Notes under the pieces: generated by a model
Database searches by the model: none
What the model was told of the DNA's origin: nothing
What the model saw: only the letters and a program-made list of their open reading frames with translations
Origin: Ditylenchus dipsaci
Taxonomy: Eukaryota; Nematoda; Chromadorea; Rhabditida; Anguinidae
Reading direction: 5' to 3'
NCBI GenBank assembly: GCA_004194705.1
Contig: SADC01000848.1
Coordinates: 186,001 to 250,000, forward strand
Length of the DNA stretch: 64,000 nt
In this document: one piece after another, positions 43,616 to 56,599 of the stretch
Layout: every line of letters starts with the position of its first letter
How positions within the stretch are numbered: the first letter of the stretch is position 1
Position numbers and translations under genes: made by a program

Positions 43616-44569
43616 CTGTAATTTTTTTTATTTAGTTTTGTAAAAATTTTACATAGTGCTGAGGACCGATCGAAAAAATCCCGAGAAATTCACTTTCTCG
43701 TCCACGGTTACTCGCTCATAGAAAAATATTGAAAGCAGTCTTCCTCACATTTTAAAAACTTGGTTTTAAAGTAAATAATTTCGTTGTCTCAAAGGGCGCC
43801 AATTTGAACACTTTACTCTGACACCCACCTCTCGAAGAAAGCCCTTTCATGAAATCTTGGAAAAAAAGTTTAGGAAAATGTTCAGAGGCATCTTTTTTTA
43901 AATAAAAATTATTTGTTGCATTTCTTTTATGAATTTTTTAAATTTCAAATGACATAGATACAACATTTCTGTTCCTTCGCATCAAATGTAGAAGAGGCAT
44001 TACCAAAAAAAGAATGGCTCTTTTAGACTTATCGATTATTCCTCGAGGCTACATGCTGCTGCCTTAGAGGCTAGCAGCAGTTCTTAACAAAGTGTTGGCT
44101 TTTCGCTGATGCCAGAGTCCAACTTGCTTTTCTATTGAAACACACTATTTCTCTCAGCAAGATCATTCAAAAAAAACCTTTGTAAAAGGACATTCAGTAA
44201 ATTGACTAATTTCAAATTAGTCAATTTACTTTGGCTAATTTCAAGACCTCCAAAGTTCAGCATTTGTCAAGAGTTTTTCTCACCCTTCTTTTTCACTCGT
44301 CATAAAAAGTTGGTCGACCACTTTTGTGTAAATATTAGAAAGAGAAGTTTTGTAATTTTGTCCTTTTTTCAATACCACCTCGACTCCCCGGAAAATTGAA
44401 AAAGGAGCGTTTAGATTTAAACTAAAGCCTACGATGTGCTGAGCACGATAGTTCTCAATTCAGTCCACTATTCTATGAATTTCGTCGAGCTGTGGCTTCC
44501 CAAAGTTTGGAACTTAGAAAAACTAGTAAATTTTTTTAAAGAGTTCACACTTACTAAAAAATTAAGGCG

Positions 44570-44970
44570 CTAATTGGATATACCCCCTCCTAAATCAACT
44601 TTTTTGAAAGTGTTTCCAATCACCCTATATCGACCTAAAATGGCCTCAGGAGTTCAAAAAAGGGGGCTTGGTAGGTTATAGATGCGCGCACTCACTTACC
44701 TTTGACATGATTCCGAGCAAGACTCTTGATCAAAAATGCATTTAGAGGCATTTTTTTGCCAAGTCCCATATTGAAAAACATGGTAAAACAGGTAAAAAGT
44801 CAAAATTTAAAAGTATCCAAAACTCAATTTTTTATTGACCAGAACCCAAAATTTTTTTTGGACTTCTGAGGCGATTTTGAGTCGATATAGGGTTTTTAGA
44901 ACACTTTTAAAAAAAGTTGATTTAGGCGGAGGGAGGGGGGGGTATATCCAAGTAGGGTCAAATTTAATTG
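44570..44970. mobile_element. Foldback of the TTGGATATACCCCC type
   Basis: TTGGATATACCCCCTCC at the left pairs with GGGGGGTATATCCAA at the right, and AAATCAACTTTTTT with AAAAAAGTTGATTT. A close relative is at about 52625-53335 and a single end at about 62160. Confidence 0.65.
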
Positions 44971-45100
44971 CGCGGAGTTGTTCAAAAGCCGATTCAACGC
45001 AACATGAGTCAGGGGTCCCAACCAAATTTCGAAATATCAGGCATGGACCTTCAAAAATCAGGCATTTGTAGTAAAAAATGTCGAAAAATCAGGCACGAGA

Positions 45101-45312
45101 TCAAAAAAAGCCAAAGCTGTTTCTTTCATCTGTCCAAAGAGCTTTGGTGATCGAGAAGACAGACTCACAGAACGAATTCGATGAAAAGACACTGAGCCAG
45201 GCAGAGACTAATTTCTTCATTTGAACGATGTCTTTGATTTTCAAGAGAATATTCCAATTTCCGGCGACGTCTAGTTGATCGAATTCTATGTCCCTCAGTC
45301 TTTCTAGATTTC
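45101..45312 (-). pseudogene. hAT-type transposase dimerisation-domain remnant
   Basis: On the minus strand, after a TTTTATAG acceptor, the frame reads NLERLRDIEFDQLD, then KKLVSAWLSVFSSNSFCES, then VFSITKALWTDERN before TGA. A short hydrophobic run followed by Ser-Asn-Ser-(x)2-Glu-Ser-Val-Phe-Ser and a Thr-Asp-Glu-Arg-Asn tail is typical of the hAT C-terminal dimerisation region. No N-terminal BED finger or catalytic domain is seen. Confidence 0.45.
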
Positions 45313-45439
45313 CTATAAAACCAGAATCACTACCGTTTTCTAACCTTTAAATGCCTACCATGCCTACCAGCAGCATGTCGAATTGCTTTGAAATCTAAAA
45401 ACTCTTATACAGATATAATTTTTTTTTTGTACTGAGTAC

Positions 45440-45800
45440 CTTGATCGGGCTGTCCTCCTAATTCCTGCAGCAACCTTCGGTTGATTCTCACCCTTGCTTG
45501 AGCACCAGTTTCTTGTGTTCCTGCTGCCAACTCTGCTTGATGCTTCGACGGACGTTTGTTCCAGCCACCTCGAAAAATCATATTGAGCTGAAGATGATAA
45601 CAAATCTTACAAACCGTACCTCATTGACATTTTTGGGAAAGCAAATATGTTCATATTGGTCCACATCGCCAATCCACGCCATCGCAGTAAGGTTAAACTT
45701 AAGAGAGAAGATTGTCGCTTGGATCTTGTTATCTCTTTGTTTCGCCGATATGCACCCGGAGCATCTGAAGTAGGTCTGCTCGATTCCCTCTTTGATAGTC
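45440..45800 (-). CDS. FLYWCH-like zinc-finger exons
   Basis: Exon about 45620-45800 reads IKEGIEQTYFRCSGC, then a basic stretch and a DQYEHICFPK end. Cys-x2-Cys followed by His-x-Cys in this spacing is like FLYWCH or related transposase-associated fingers. It ends at a donor GTACGG, and the next exon 45440-45587 follows TCTTCAG (LNMIFRGGWNKRPSKHQAEL...). Upstream sequence (YIWTKTAERL) is off by one base. It may belong with the hAT-like remnant just downstream or be a host gene. Confidence 0.4.
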
Positions 45801-46008
45801 GTTCTGCCGTTTTAGTCCAGATGTAGCATCCTCGCCGTGATTCAATATATGTTATTGGCGCTGTCTTTGTTCCGATACGCTGAGAGTTAGTTGTACGTTA
45901 GCCATCAAATGAACTAGAAAAAAAACAATAAAACAACGCAATTTATTAACCAGACCACTACGTTGTCAAAAACAGAGTGGCGTGTAAATTTGCAAACTAC
46001 TTTTGGAA

Positions 46009-46100
46009 ATGTATCAAGTTGATGTATCAAGTCGATAGTGTATCAAGTCGACAATGTATCAAGTTGATGTATCAAGTCAATAGTTGTATCAAGTTGCATG
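46009..46100. repeat. Tandem GTATCAAGT array
   Basis: Seven copies of GTATCAAGT(C/T)GA-like units in about 90 bases, at one end of the foldback that follows. It resembles the subterminal arrays of the other transposons here, but no inverted partner was found. Confidence 0.5.
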
Positions 46101-46137
46101 TTGTCCATTCGATGCGCTGAATACGAAAATCATGGTT

Positions 46138-46560
46138 GGATCACATTTCATATCGCGACATTATATTTCGCGATATTTCATTTATTTTCTCTGACTTTTT
46201 AAAACTCTTTGAAAAAAGTTTTCACCATCTAGATGGTAAAAAATTCAAATATCTGATAGCTAAGATTTCAGGCTACAAAAAAGTATTTTTCGGCCGCGGT
46301 TTGAAATAATGTCGGCCTACGACATGGCTTTTTGGTAAAAAAAACACCTATTTTTGAAAACGCACTAACAACTAAGCTTTTTCACTAAAAAGCCAGCCCG
46401 TAGGCCAACGTTTTTTCAAACCCCGGCTCGAAAAATAGCATTTTGTAGCCTGAAATTTTAGCTATCAGATGATGAAAACTTTTTTTAAATTCTAAAAAAA
46501 GTCAGAGAAAATGAATGAAATATCGCGAAATGAAATGTCGCGATATGAAATGTGACCCTA
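46138..46560. mobile_element. Foldback element with CATATCGCGACAT ends
   Basis: CACATTTCATATCGCGACAT at the left pairs with ATGTCGCGATATGAAATGTG at the right. Arms continue through TTTCGCGATATTTCATT and the GCTATCAGATGATG region. Confidence 0.75.
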
Positions 46561-46673
46561 CCGAAAATCATACGTGTACCATCCCTGATATTGAGCACGA
46601 AAATTTCAATTTTCGGTTGCCTTGTTCAGCCCGAGCTTATTTTTCTTAGATACCAATTAGCTGAAATACCAAG

Positions 46674-49600
46674 ATGACCCCGGAAGTAAGTATCAGGTCG
46701 TTCCGAAAAACCATAGCCTTTCGCAGTCTCTCTTCTTCCTGACAATTAGTAGAAGTGTTTGCCTTGTTAATCACGCCGAATTATTATCTTTAATTAATTA
46801 GACTATAATGGGTTGTGTTTACTCCGACTGTAGACGCATAGTCAGCTTTGGAGTTGATGTTGTTGTCTAGGTGACTACTTTCCACATTACTATTGTAAGA
46901 GGAATATACATATCCCTCCTCAAATGGGACAGTTCAATTGCAGGGATGGGACAGTGGTAGTGGTGGATAGGTATTTCTAGAGACATATTATTACTGTTGA
47001 AGGGCCAGCCAAGTGTTTGTTATGCTAAAGGCCATGTCTTATTTCAATTCTCTCTTTTGATAATATAAACATTCCCTTTCAAATGTATGATTGTTTAATT
47101 TTAAAATTTTATTCCTTCAATATTCTTTAGGTCGGACAAATATTCAGCGGCAGTTGGTTTGGAGGAAAAGCTCCACTCTATGGAAGGCAATGTGCGCAAT
47201 TCGTAAGTTTTGACTTTTGAGGGATTTTTTACTTTGATGTAAAGAGCTTACAGGTCATTAAACCGAACTATGATCGTGTCCAAGCGTGCCGCCGTCCTAA
47301 TTTGCCTTATGTCCAGTCGCCTAACTCTGAAGCTTCTGACCAGTCAAATGCTGCTGCTGAACCGGATGTATCCTTGCCGTGAGTTCACTGAGAACTTTTA
47401 ATCCTGCAGACAACTATGTACCGTGGTCCGAGTAATTCGGCCGGATTAAAATTGCTATGACTTTCTTTCCTGACATGATTTCTACAAAATGTTTTTTACA
47501 ATCTACTTAACAGGAACTAGCCGAGGTGTGCCACTTTTTTCACAGATCGAATTTTAAATTTCTGTAAATGCAGACCGACTCAGTTTTTGATGGCAATTTT
47601 TTAGTATATAATTTGAAAACCACCAATTTTGCTTGGTCTCCTCTGTGGTTTTGGCCTTACCATAGACCAGCACCCAAACCACAGGGGACCAAGCAAAAAT
47701 CGTTTTTTAACTTTATATACCAAAAAAATTGCTATCCAAATACTGAGTCGATCGGCGTTTACAGAAATTCGAAATTAAATCTGTGAAAAACTTATGAGCG
47801 TTTTGTAGAACCCCTGTAGAACCTTGTACACCTTGTAGAAATTGGCTGTGTATTCACAATTCGTGTGTATTGTTTGCAGGAATTCGGCGAGGACCATCAC
47901 CAAGAACCACCATCGCAGAGAGACCATAACTGTAGAGTCGCAGCAAATCACACTGGTCACTGAAATAAGGAGGATCTTTGATGAATTGGAAAAGGTTGTA
48001 GTTTGATTCTCGTGCTACAAAAACAACCTATAAAACTAAGTTTTTGCAGAAACAAGAGTTGAGTGAGAAAGAAAGGTTTACAGAAGCCAAGAACTGGGTA
48101 TATGCTAGCGTAAGCGGCAAAGAAAAGGAGTGGATGGCTGCACTGGAGAGGGTATCAGTTTTTCTGCTGGTTCTAAATAATTATTTAATTTACTCTTTTT
48201 TAGTATGAAAAAGACAAGGTGCTGAAGGCTCAAGTCTGCGACCTCAAACTTGCTGTTTCCCATAGAACTGCCGCCAAGGCTGAGGTTGGTGGTTGGGGTG
48301 GTGGTCCAATGTTTTCACACAGTTAATTTCCAGGCATTCTATAAAATATGTGAAGAGTGTGGAATAGGTAAGTCTGTTTGACTTTGAATTGGGTTAGACC
48401 ATTTTAAAATATGTGTTGCTTTCAGACATAGAGCGAGTGCTGAAAAGGGATGGAGCCACTCTTCAAAAGCTGCAAGCCATGGACACCTCCAGTCGTTCTA
48501 ACTCACCGGAAAGTGAAAAAGAGATGTTGCGACTGACTCAAGAGAGAGACAGTCTTGCTGATGAGGTGCGCTCTCTGGAAAACAACTACTCCAACCTGTT
48601 CAAACTGTATGAGAAGATGAGGGACAACTGTCTACAACTCAAAACTGTAATTTTTAGACCATCTAACTTGATCATTTTAAATTTTTGGAACTCCAACTTT
48701 AATTCATATCTCGGCAACCCACGCATCTTTTAAAATTATGTTTTATGATTTGTATTTCTGAGAAAATTTTGGAGGCCCACGGTTTATCAGAAAAAAATTA
48801 CACAAGAACGGCTACTCCTATAAAAAAACGTCAAAACTTTTGAAATTGGACAATACAACATATCCAAGAGTATTTCCCCGAACATCGATTCTGCACCATC
48901 GATACGCCACTTTCGTCGTGCCGAAATTGCAAATTGTAGAAGTTAACAAAAATGTAGTAGTGATTTGGGCGGTGTTATATATACAGGGTGTATCAAAATT
49001 ACGTTAACATTTAAAAAAAATCGGGCAGCATAACATTGTAGCGGCCCGTTTCCGGATTTTTGGGTGGCAAGCCCCGGAAACGTCCCCAATAAGGCCTTTA
49101 TAAACGGAATAACACAAAACAACAAATCATAACAGCAAAAAACGATAACAGAAAAGGATAATTATAATGAATACTTCTCATTCAAATGATTCCGCCAGCT
49201 CTGATACACGCTTTAATTTTTCTAAGAATCCCCAATGCGTACTTTCAATGTCCATTAGCCAACCTGAATTAAAAATCAGGAATTCATTTCACGTAAACAA
49301 TAAATAATAATTTCCAACCTTTCTTTCATCGCTCTGCAACAATCGAGACGCTTGACCACGTGCAACGGTCCTAGTTCTTGACGAGAGTGGAGCTTGTACG
49401 GAAACAGTTCGAGATCTTTGACCAGAATGCGATGAGCTGATGAATGAGCTTTGCTAGCTTCCAAGTCGAGTTGAGCTTTGTAGACGGACTATCAGCGATT
49501 GCGTTTGTTGCTCTTATCTTAAAAAATTGTGAAATTAAAACCAATAATAAAGACCACTAAATCAAACCAGATGGTCTTCATGTCTTGCAGTCCTCTTTCT

Positions 49601-52600
49601 TCCCCGCCCAATACGGTTCTTATTAGCGCCTGTTTCTTTAAATCGACGAGCCGCATTGCTGACCGTTCTCCTTGCCACTTAAAATAGCTGCCCATCCGCG
49701 CATACCCAAGACCTCGTGACGAAGATGGAAAAAACCGGCACTAGCTCCTCCTTCTTGACTGCACCTATGTCTGCAAATTGACTGGAATTAATCTGATGAA
49801 CCGACTTCGAACATAAACGTGAAATATTTAAAAGAGAAGACAGAAATAAATGCGACGGGAAATTCAAGGAATAATAAGGAAATGGAAAGCAAGTGAGAAA
49901 ACAAGTGGAAAAGTGAACAAAAAATTGAATTTCGACCGAAAATGTTGAATGTCAAAATGTTAACGTAATTTTGAGACACCCTGTAGTTATAGAAAGCAAA
50001 ATAATCAACGAAAAAAAAAAGCTTTTTATGGTTGTAGACTGAGGTTCTACGAAAAGATGTGAGTGACCAAAGCAAAAAGTACAATTCCCTCTACATCCTC
50101 TATAACGAACTACTCAACAATGCTCAGGAGAAACTGCATGGGTCAGTTTTTTTCGCAATATTTTAACCGCACATGACCATTTTATTCATTTATTAATATT
50201 AATATTGCAGAGCAGATATGGAGATCAAAAGGATTGATAAGGAGAATGAGGACAAAACACTAGGCATTAGACTAAGTCTCAAAAGAGCCCAAATCCAGAT
50301 AAAAACTCTAGAGACAGCTCTTCAGTCAAAGGTACAGCAGACTTTTTAGGGCATTTTTTAAGAAATTAATAAGAGACTTCGAAATGATACCGGTCAAAAA
50401 TTTACTCAAAAATAATATCCGAATGCCAAGGGTTTTCAGATTAACCATTTTTTCGGGTAAATTCAAAGCGGTAAATTTCCAAAAAAACTTGACCACTTTG
50501 CGAAAATACCGTATTTCTTCTAATAAGCGCCCCCGCTCTAATAAGCGCCCCCCTCGACTTTGAAGGTCTGGATCTCGGTGCAGAGTCAATATTTTGCAAA
50601 GCTGTTTATTGCGTTTTCTTAGCTCTCACGAGCTCGACCGATCCTACTTTTTAGATTTTTTGTTTTCACCCAAAAATCTCGAGATCGAATTCTAAATTTT
50701 CCGATTTTCGGGAGATTGAAAAATAAGCGCACCGGTGCGCCTATTAGAGGAAATACGGTAATTTAAATCAATATCTCAAGTGAAATTTTGAATGCAACTT
50801 AAATTTAATCTACCGTATATTCTCTATTAATCCCCATGGGCAGGGCGCCGAATGAAAATTTTAAAAAAGGACATTTGGGTTAAAAAAAGGAAATTTGACT
50901 ATTTTTGAAGTAAAATGGTCATTTATCCAGTGCTTGTTGCCATTTTGAAGCAAAAAAAAAGATTTTGACTAAATTTTCATTTTCAAAAATAAAAAAAGAT
51001 TTAAGGTGCAAAAAAAGGAAAAATCTTTTAAAACAGGACGATTCGAAGCCTGCCCATGCGGGATTATTTTTCAACCCCTAAAAAATCGGAAAATTTTGAG
51101 GTCGATTTTGAGATTTTTGAGCAGTCGACCAAGATCTGAAAAGTGGAATCAGGATAGCTCGTGCTAATTAAGAAAAAGCAAAAAACAGATTTGTGAAATG
51201 TTTGCTCTAGACTGAGATATTTATCAGAGGGTGAGGGTTCACAGCAGCGTCCAAAAGTAATGCAACAAGATTTTTCGCGGAGTATTTTTTCTTAATGCTT
51301 TATTTTAATACCTATGTGAATTTGAAATTCAAAATTCTATTATAGCAGTTTTGTAGCACGTTTTCCCTTCTATCCTATGGCATAAACAGAATCAGAAACC
51401 TTTTGATATTACGCGCTCAACTTACATTTTCCAAAACATGTCATTTTTTGATGCGTCCAAAAGTAATGCAACAAGACTTGATACTGACAGATAAAAGTTG
51501 TTTTAGAACTTTTTGTTGGTTTTTTTTATGAAGTGCAAAGCACTTTTTCTTAGCTACAATTTGGTAGGTCAAGCTCTTCTTTTAGATTATTTCAGGAAAA
51601 GTTATGATCTTAAATATAAAGTGTCGATTTTTAGTCAAATCAGAGTAAATCTAAGGAAAATGGTTGTTTGAGTGCACAACAGTGCTTTTCTCGAAGTTTA
51701 TTCTATCAAAAGTTTTCATTTAATGCATTATTTTAAATATCTTTGATTTCCCTACAAAATGACTTGTCGTACGTTGTTTAGAATGACACAAGGCTGAAAT
51801 ACAGACGGTTGACGTTTAAAAAAAATAAAAATGACTCAAAATAAGATAAAAACATAGGTTTTTTTCTTTTTAAACTTCAACCGTCTGTATTTCAGCCTTG
51901 TGTCATTCTAACCCTGGGATTCTGTTTATGCCATCGGATAGAGGGGAAAATGTGCTACAAAACTGCTATAATAGAATTATGGATTTCAAATGCACATAGG
52001 TATTAAATAAAGCATTAAGAAAAAATACTCCGCGAAAAAATTTGTTGCATTACTTTCGGACGCTACTGTATTAGAGAGTAGGGGATTAATAGAGAATATA
52101 CGGTACTCTTCTGCAATATTTTTCATAGAAAAAAACATTTACAGTGTGATTCAGACACAATATGCATAAGGTATAGTAAAGAGTGTAAGTTCTCTAAGCA
52201 TAGAACTTCTTCTCGAACCAGCAACTAACAGAACAGCAAAACTATCTATCTAATAAGAACGATTTACAGGCGCAGTCCATACACTGCGGATATTTCGAAA
52301 ATTCGGAAATCGGCCAGACAATGCCTGACGTATACCAATTTTTTTAGGTGGTCAAGTTTTTTCGACACACCCTGTGCTTATTCACGGCCTTTTCAAAAAT
52401 CTAAATTTAAAAAATTATTTTATTTTATATGAAACAGGAAATTCTCAGCTTTGTTCGCTACATAAAATGCCTCGAAATGCGGCTTTTCGCACTTTTTTGC
52501 GAGAATTTTTTTTTTCTTATTTTTGCATTATATTTGAGGTAAAGTCTGGACTTTCGTCTGACCTGTACTCGAAGTTTTATAGGAAAAGTTGAAAATGGAT

Positions 52601-55600
52601 ATGGATTTTTCTGGTGCAAAAAATTTCTGGCGCTACTTGGATATACCCCCCCCCCCCAAATCAACTTATTTTTTAAATGTTCCCAAACACCCTATATCGA
52701 CCTAAAATCGCCTCAGAAGCTCAAAAAGACATTATTTTGAGTTCTGGTCAATAAAAAATCGAGTTTCTGGACCACTCAAAATCACCATTTTGACCATTTT
52801 TAAAGGAATTTAGGTCTGTATTTGGTGGAAATGGACCAAAAAGGTGCCAATTTCTAACAAAAAAGAAGATGTTGAACATAGTTTTGTTGACTGGGGCCTA
52901 CCGCATGAATAAACTCTGGTATGCATACATTTTTATGCATCCAGAGTCACTTTCGAGTGATTTGCGTCTAAGGTATGTGGGTGTGCGCATCTCAACCCCA
53001 AGCAACCAAGCCCCTGCGCCCCCGAAGGGGGCGCAGGGCTCGTTGGTTAGAGATGCGCGCACTCACTTACCTTAGACATAATTCCAAGAAGACTCTTGAA
53101 CAAAAATGCATTTAAAGACTATTTTTGCCCAGCTCCAGTGACCAAAACATGATAAAACAGGTAAAAAGTCAAAATTTAAAAGTGTCTAAAACTCGATTTT
53201 TTATTGACCAGAACTTAAAAATAATGTCTTTTTTGAACTTCTGAGGCCATTTTAGGTCGATATAAGGTGTTTGGAAACACTTTTGAAAAAGTTGATTTGG
53301 GGGGGGGGTATATCCAAGTAGGGTCAAATTTCTTTTGGAGCAGAAGATTTTTTTTGGTGCAAAAAAAATTTGGTGCAAAAGCTCTTTTTTGGTGCAAATT
53401 GAATATTTTTTGTGCAAATATGATCTTTTTTGGTGCAAACAATTTTATTTTGGTGCAAATCGCCGTGGTGCAAATTGAATTTTTTTGGTGCAAATAATTT
53501 TCTTTTTGGTGCAAATCGTATTCTTTCTTGATAATATTTTTTTGCTCGTATAATACTCGTTTTCGCGCATCGCATATTTCTTTTTGCCTGTAGATTTTGG
53601 ATGGCCGTAGAATACCGTATTTCTCTAATAGAAGCCCATGGGCTTCTATTTTTCAACCTCTCAAAAATCTTGAAATTGTCAATCAAAATGACCTTAACTC
53701 CGAAACCTTAGTCAAAAAATAGGGGGGTGGGCTTCTATAGAGCATGGCTTATATTAGAGAAGTACGGTATTTGTTTTTGCCCGTAGATTTCTTTTCTAGT
53801 GTTTTCTGCCTGTAGATTTTAAAATTCTGCAGAATTTCAAATTTTATGGTCAGAAAAGGACTTAGTTTGCTCAGAATCCCACTCCAGAGACCAAGTTGGT
53901 TTTTTGGAATTTATTTAAGGGGGAGTAACTTATTGCGGAAATTAGATCGCGCGCATCAGAATCCGTTTAGATCAGCTCAATCTCTCAGAATCCGAATTCC
54001 TTCATTTAGATCCACCTTTATTATTGGTTCAGGTACCTAAATACTAGTTGTTAATGGTTTTAAAGGGTGAGGTATACTTCAAATACATATTGTAGTATGT
54101 GTCTTGGGTGTTCTCTAGTGCTCTCGAGCTCAATCCCAATATTCCACAAACAACACCACATTTAACCCTTGCTTCAGCTAGCTGGTGTGTGATTGTATAT
54201 GTGTATTGTGGGTGACCATCTTCCTGTTTTTGCCGGAAGATCTCCCTTTATAAGTTGCAGCTAGCTCCTAAAATCATTCTTTAATACAATAATATCAAAA
54301 TAATAATATAAAACGAGATTTTCAGAGCATGCTTTTTTACATTTACTGAAGCTTGTACCCACGCTAAAATAGGCCGAATTTCCGAAAATCGACGGTTTTA
54401 GGTTTTCTCTGATTAGTTACATTGAAATTTCTGACTTTTTTTACAAGTCATACTTTTTATATCTAAAATGTGGTCAAGAATCTAGGCTTTCAATTGAGCT
54501 AATAAACAGAAAGAAGTTAGAATGAAGTTGAAGCTAAAATTCAAATCTTCCTTGGTCAAACCTTCGCTAACTACCTTGTTTTCTGTCGTGATTTTGGTTT
54601 GTTAAAATTTTTATCTGATTCACCATGAATTATGACTCTAGAAAGTCACTGAACGCGTTGGTGAATCAATAAATAAAATTCGTAGAGGTTCAAGCTATAC
54701 AAATTTAATACGCATCATTGTGGATGGTTTTCTTTCATTCTGATGGTTACTTGCTTCAATTCACAATTTGAGGCAGTTTCTGACAGCAAAATGAGTTTCT
54801 GACAGCAAAGCAGTGCTGTTAATGATTGCAATCCATTACTCGACAGTTTTTGATCCTAGAAGTCAGTAAACTTAATAAAAAAAATAATATGTGCGCCTAG
54901 CGGGATGAAAACTGTCGATTTAGGGTGATGCGTATATAAAGTGTTACCCCCCCCCCCCATTGAGTGCTTCTAAATGGTGGAATTCATATTCTGAGAGATT
55001 GAGCCGTTCGAAAAAGAATTCTGATGGGCACTTATGTACTTCGGGTCGGAGGGGGGGGCGGCTAGATAAAGTTCTAGGGTAGGCTCAGGCTTAGGCAAGG
55101 CTAGGCCAGCGTATGTTAGGACGAACTCAAACATGTTTTTCTTACGTTTTTCGTAGTCAAGGAAACACATCAAAGTCCGTCCTAACATACGCCGGCCTAC
55201 CCTGCCTTAGCCTAAGCCTGAGACTTTACTTAGGCACAAAAAGAAATAATTTGCACCAAAAAAAAATTCAATTTGCACCACGGCGATTTGCACCAAAATA
55301 AAATCTTTTTGCACCAAAAAGAAATCTTTTTGCACCAGAAAAAATCCATATCCGTTGAAAATCTGATATTTATGACCTAGGTTTTTTCAATTTTCCGATA
55401 AATAGGTTAAATTTTTTTGCGAAAAGTTGAAAAAAGACCGTCTCGGACGATGGGGTTGAACTCGCCGAATTTCAAGTAAAATAGCATTATCTTGTTTTTT
55501 CGGCAGGAGCAGCCTGTGCCAATTCAAATTGTGTCACGCAAATTGTGTCAAAATCAAGAGCAATATTCGGTAAATATTTGCCGAATATTGGTCTTGTTTT

Positions 55601-56599
55601 TGGCACCATTTGCGGTGGCACAATTTGAATTGGCACAGGCTGCTCCTGTCCTGTTTTTCTTGTTTGTGCAACAAACAGAACGCTTTATCTACTGCGCCAT
55701 GAAGTCCAAGTAAAAGTCACCTACTGTCTATTTTTCGCTGCTTTGAAAGTCCGTGTGCTGATAATCAAAATTTATTTAACAAAAAGTAACAATTTAATCA
55801 AATTCACCCATAATCACACTAGTTTTTTCTGTCAAAAATGTTATTTTTTCAAAAAAGAAAAATTGGTTCTTTAGCAACTTATCGGACAAATTTCATTTCA
55901 CCCATTTTGCCTAAGGCTGTAATTGAAACAAAGACAAAAGAGCCTCAAAAGTCTGAATTTCAACAATAAATTTGATTTTGATTTTTTTTCTTTTGATCTT
56001 CATTGTAACTTTTCTAAATTGTTGTACTAGCTGTGCACTTTGGGCTGCCTACAAGCTATCAGATGCAACCGAATGATTACAGGAATACAGAAATTTCATA
56101 GGTCTTGAAATAAATGTCAATGCTTTTCAAACTCTAAATCTTTGTGTTCCTGAAATTATTCAGTACAGTCTGATCACTTATCAGAAAGTCAGTCACTATC
56201 AGGCCTAACAATTAATTTCATCGACTTTTCCTGACATTCTATGGCTTTAAATGGGTAGGAATGCGATAAAAATTCTTGAGAAGACCATTTCCGGGAAAAA
56301 ATGTTGACCAAAATTTTGACTTTTTGCCCAGGATAACCAAACAAAACCAAAATGAATTTTTCCACTTTTTGGTGAAATTTCGAGGTTTTAATTTTTCTAG
56401 ATTTCGCGGTTTTAATTTTTCTAGAAAATTTTCCATTTATCAGCCATCCTTGAATCGACAATTCTACCCATTAATATAATTTTATGTTTTGGATTCGTTT
56501 GGAACTAAACAACCAATTATGTACTATAACTTTTAGAACAAGGAGAACGAAGAGCTGAACAAAATCTGCAATGAACTACTCACTAATAGGGAGGCTTAA
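46674..56599 (+). CDS. TACC-domain protein (transforming acidic coiled-coil family)
   Basis: TACC proteins bind XMAP215-type microtubule polymerases at centrosomes and spindles through a C-terminal coiled coil. Exons: 46674-46685, 47131-47202, 47254-47378, 47880-47994, 48050-48151, 48204-48284, 48334-48367, 48426-48646, 50038-50141, 50211-50331, 56537-56599. All phases agree with no corrections, giving about 349 residues. The N-terminus is short and polar (MTPE then VGQIFSGSWF). From residue about 110 it is coiled coil, and the end (TLGIRLSLKRAQIQIKTLE, then NKENEELNKICNELL) matches the family's ending. The ATG lies 24 bases after a TTTTTCTTAG acceptor; the first coding exon is 12 bases before GTAAGT. 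The last intron is 6.2 kb of nested transposons. AATAAA is at 56790-56795. It is shorter than vertebrate TACCs, close to the small nematode type. Confidence 0.85.
48984..49983. mobile_element. TA-flanked inverted-repeat element, Tc1/mariner-like, copy 2
   Basis: TA on both sides; ends CAGGGTGTATCAAAATTACG and CGTAATTTTGAGACACCCTG. Relative of 12543-13155 with about 390 extra bases, shared segments near both ends and no intact transposase. It sits in the 1.4 kb TACC intron. Confidence 0.75.
50507..50760. mobile_element. MITE of the TACCGTATTT family in the TACC intron
   Basis: Left TACCGTATTTCTTCTAATAA, right TATTAGAGGAAATACGGTA. The interior is CCCCCGCTCTAATAAGCGCC and related words. Confidence 0.7.
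50811..52105. mobile_element. TACCGTATATTC-type element with a nested foldback
   Basis: Ends TACCGTATATTCTCTATTAA and TTAATAGAGAATATACGGTA are exact inverses. At about 51253-52072 it contains a second foldback with ends AGCGTCCAAAAGTAATGCAA and TTGCATTACTTTCGGACGCT, whose arms run inward for about 200 bases. Confidence 0.8.
52588..55365. mobile_element. Large element G with TTTTGGTGCAAA arrays
   Basis: Left end GGATATGGATTTTTCTGGTG (from about 52598) is the near-inverse of right end CACCAGAAAAAATCCATATCC (read in two parts, to about 55362). Arrays: nine or more TTTTGGTGCAAAT units at 53355-53520, and six inverted TTTGCACCAAAA units at 55235-55345. A TTGGATATACCCCC foldback (about 52625-53335), itself holding a GCGCAGGGGGCTTGG hairpin, and a TACCGTATTT MITE (53613-53770) are nested inside. 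No transposase recognised. It lies in the 6.2 kb TACC intron. Confidence 0.6.

Noticed and set aside
53215..53686. Long minus-strand frames rich in Lys, His, Gln and Cys.
   Set aside because: They are translations of the TTTTGGTGCAAA array of element G.
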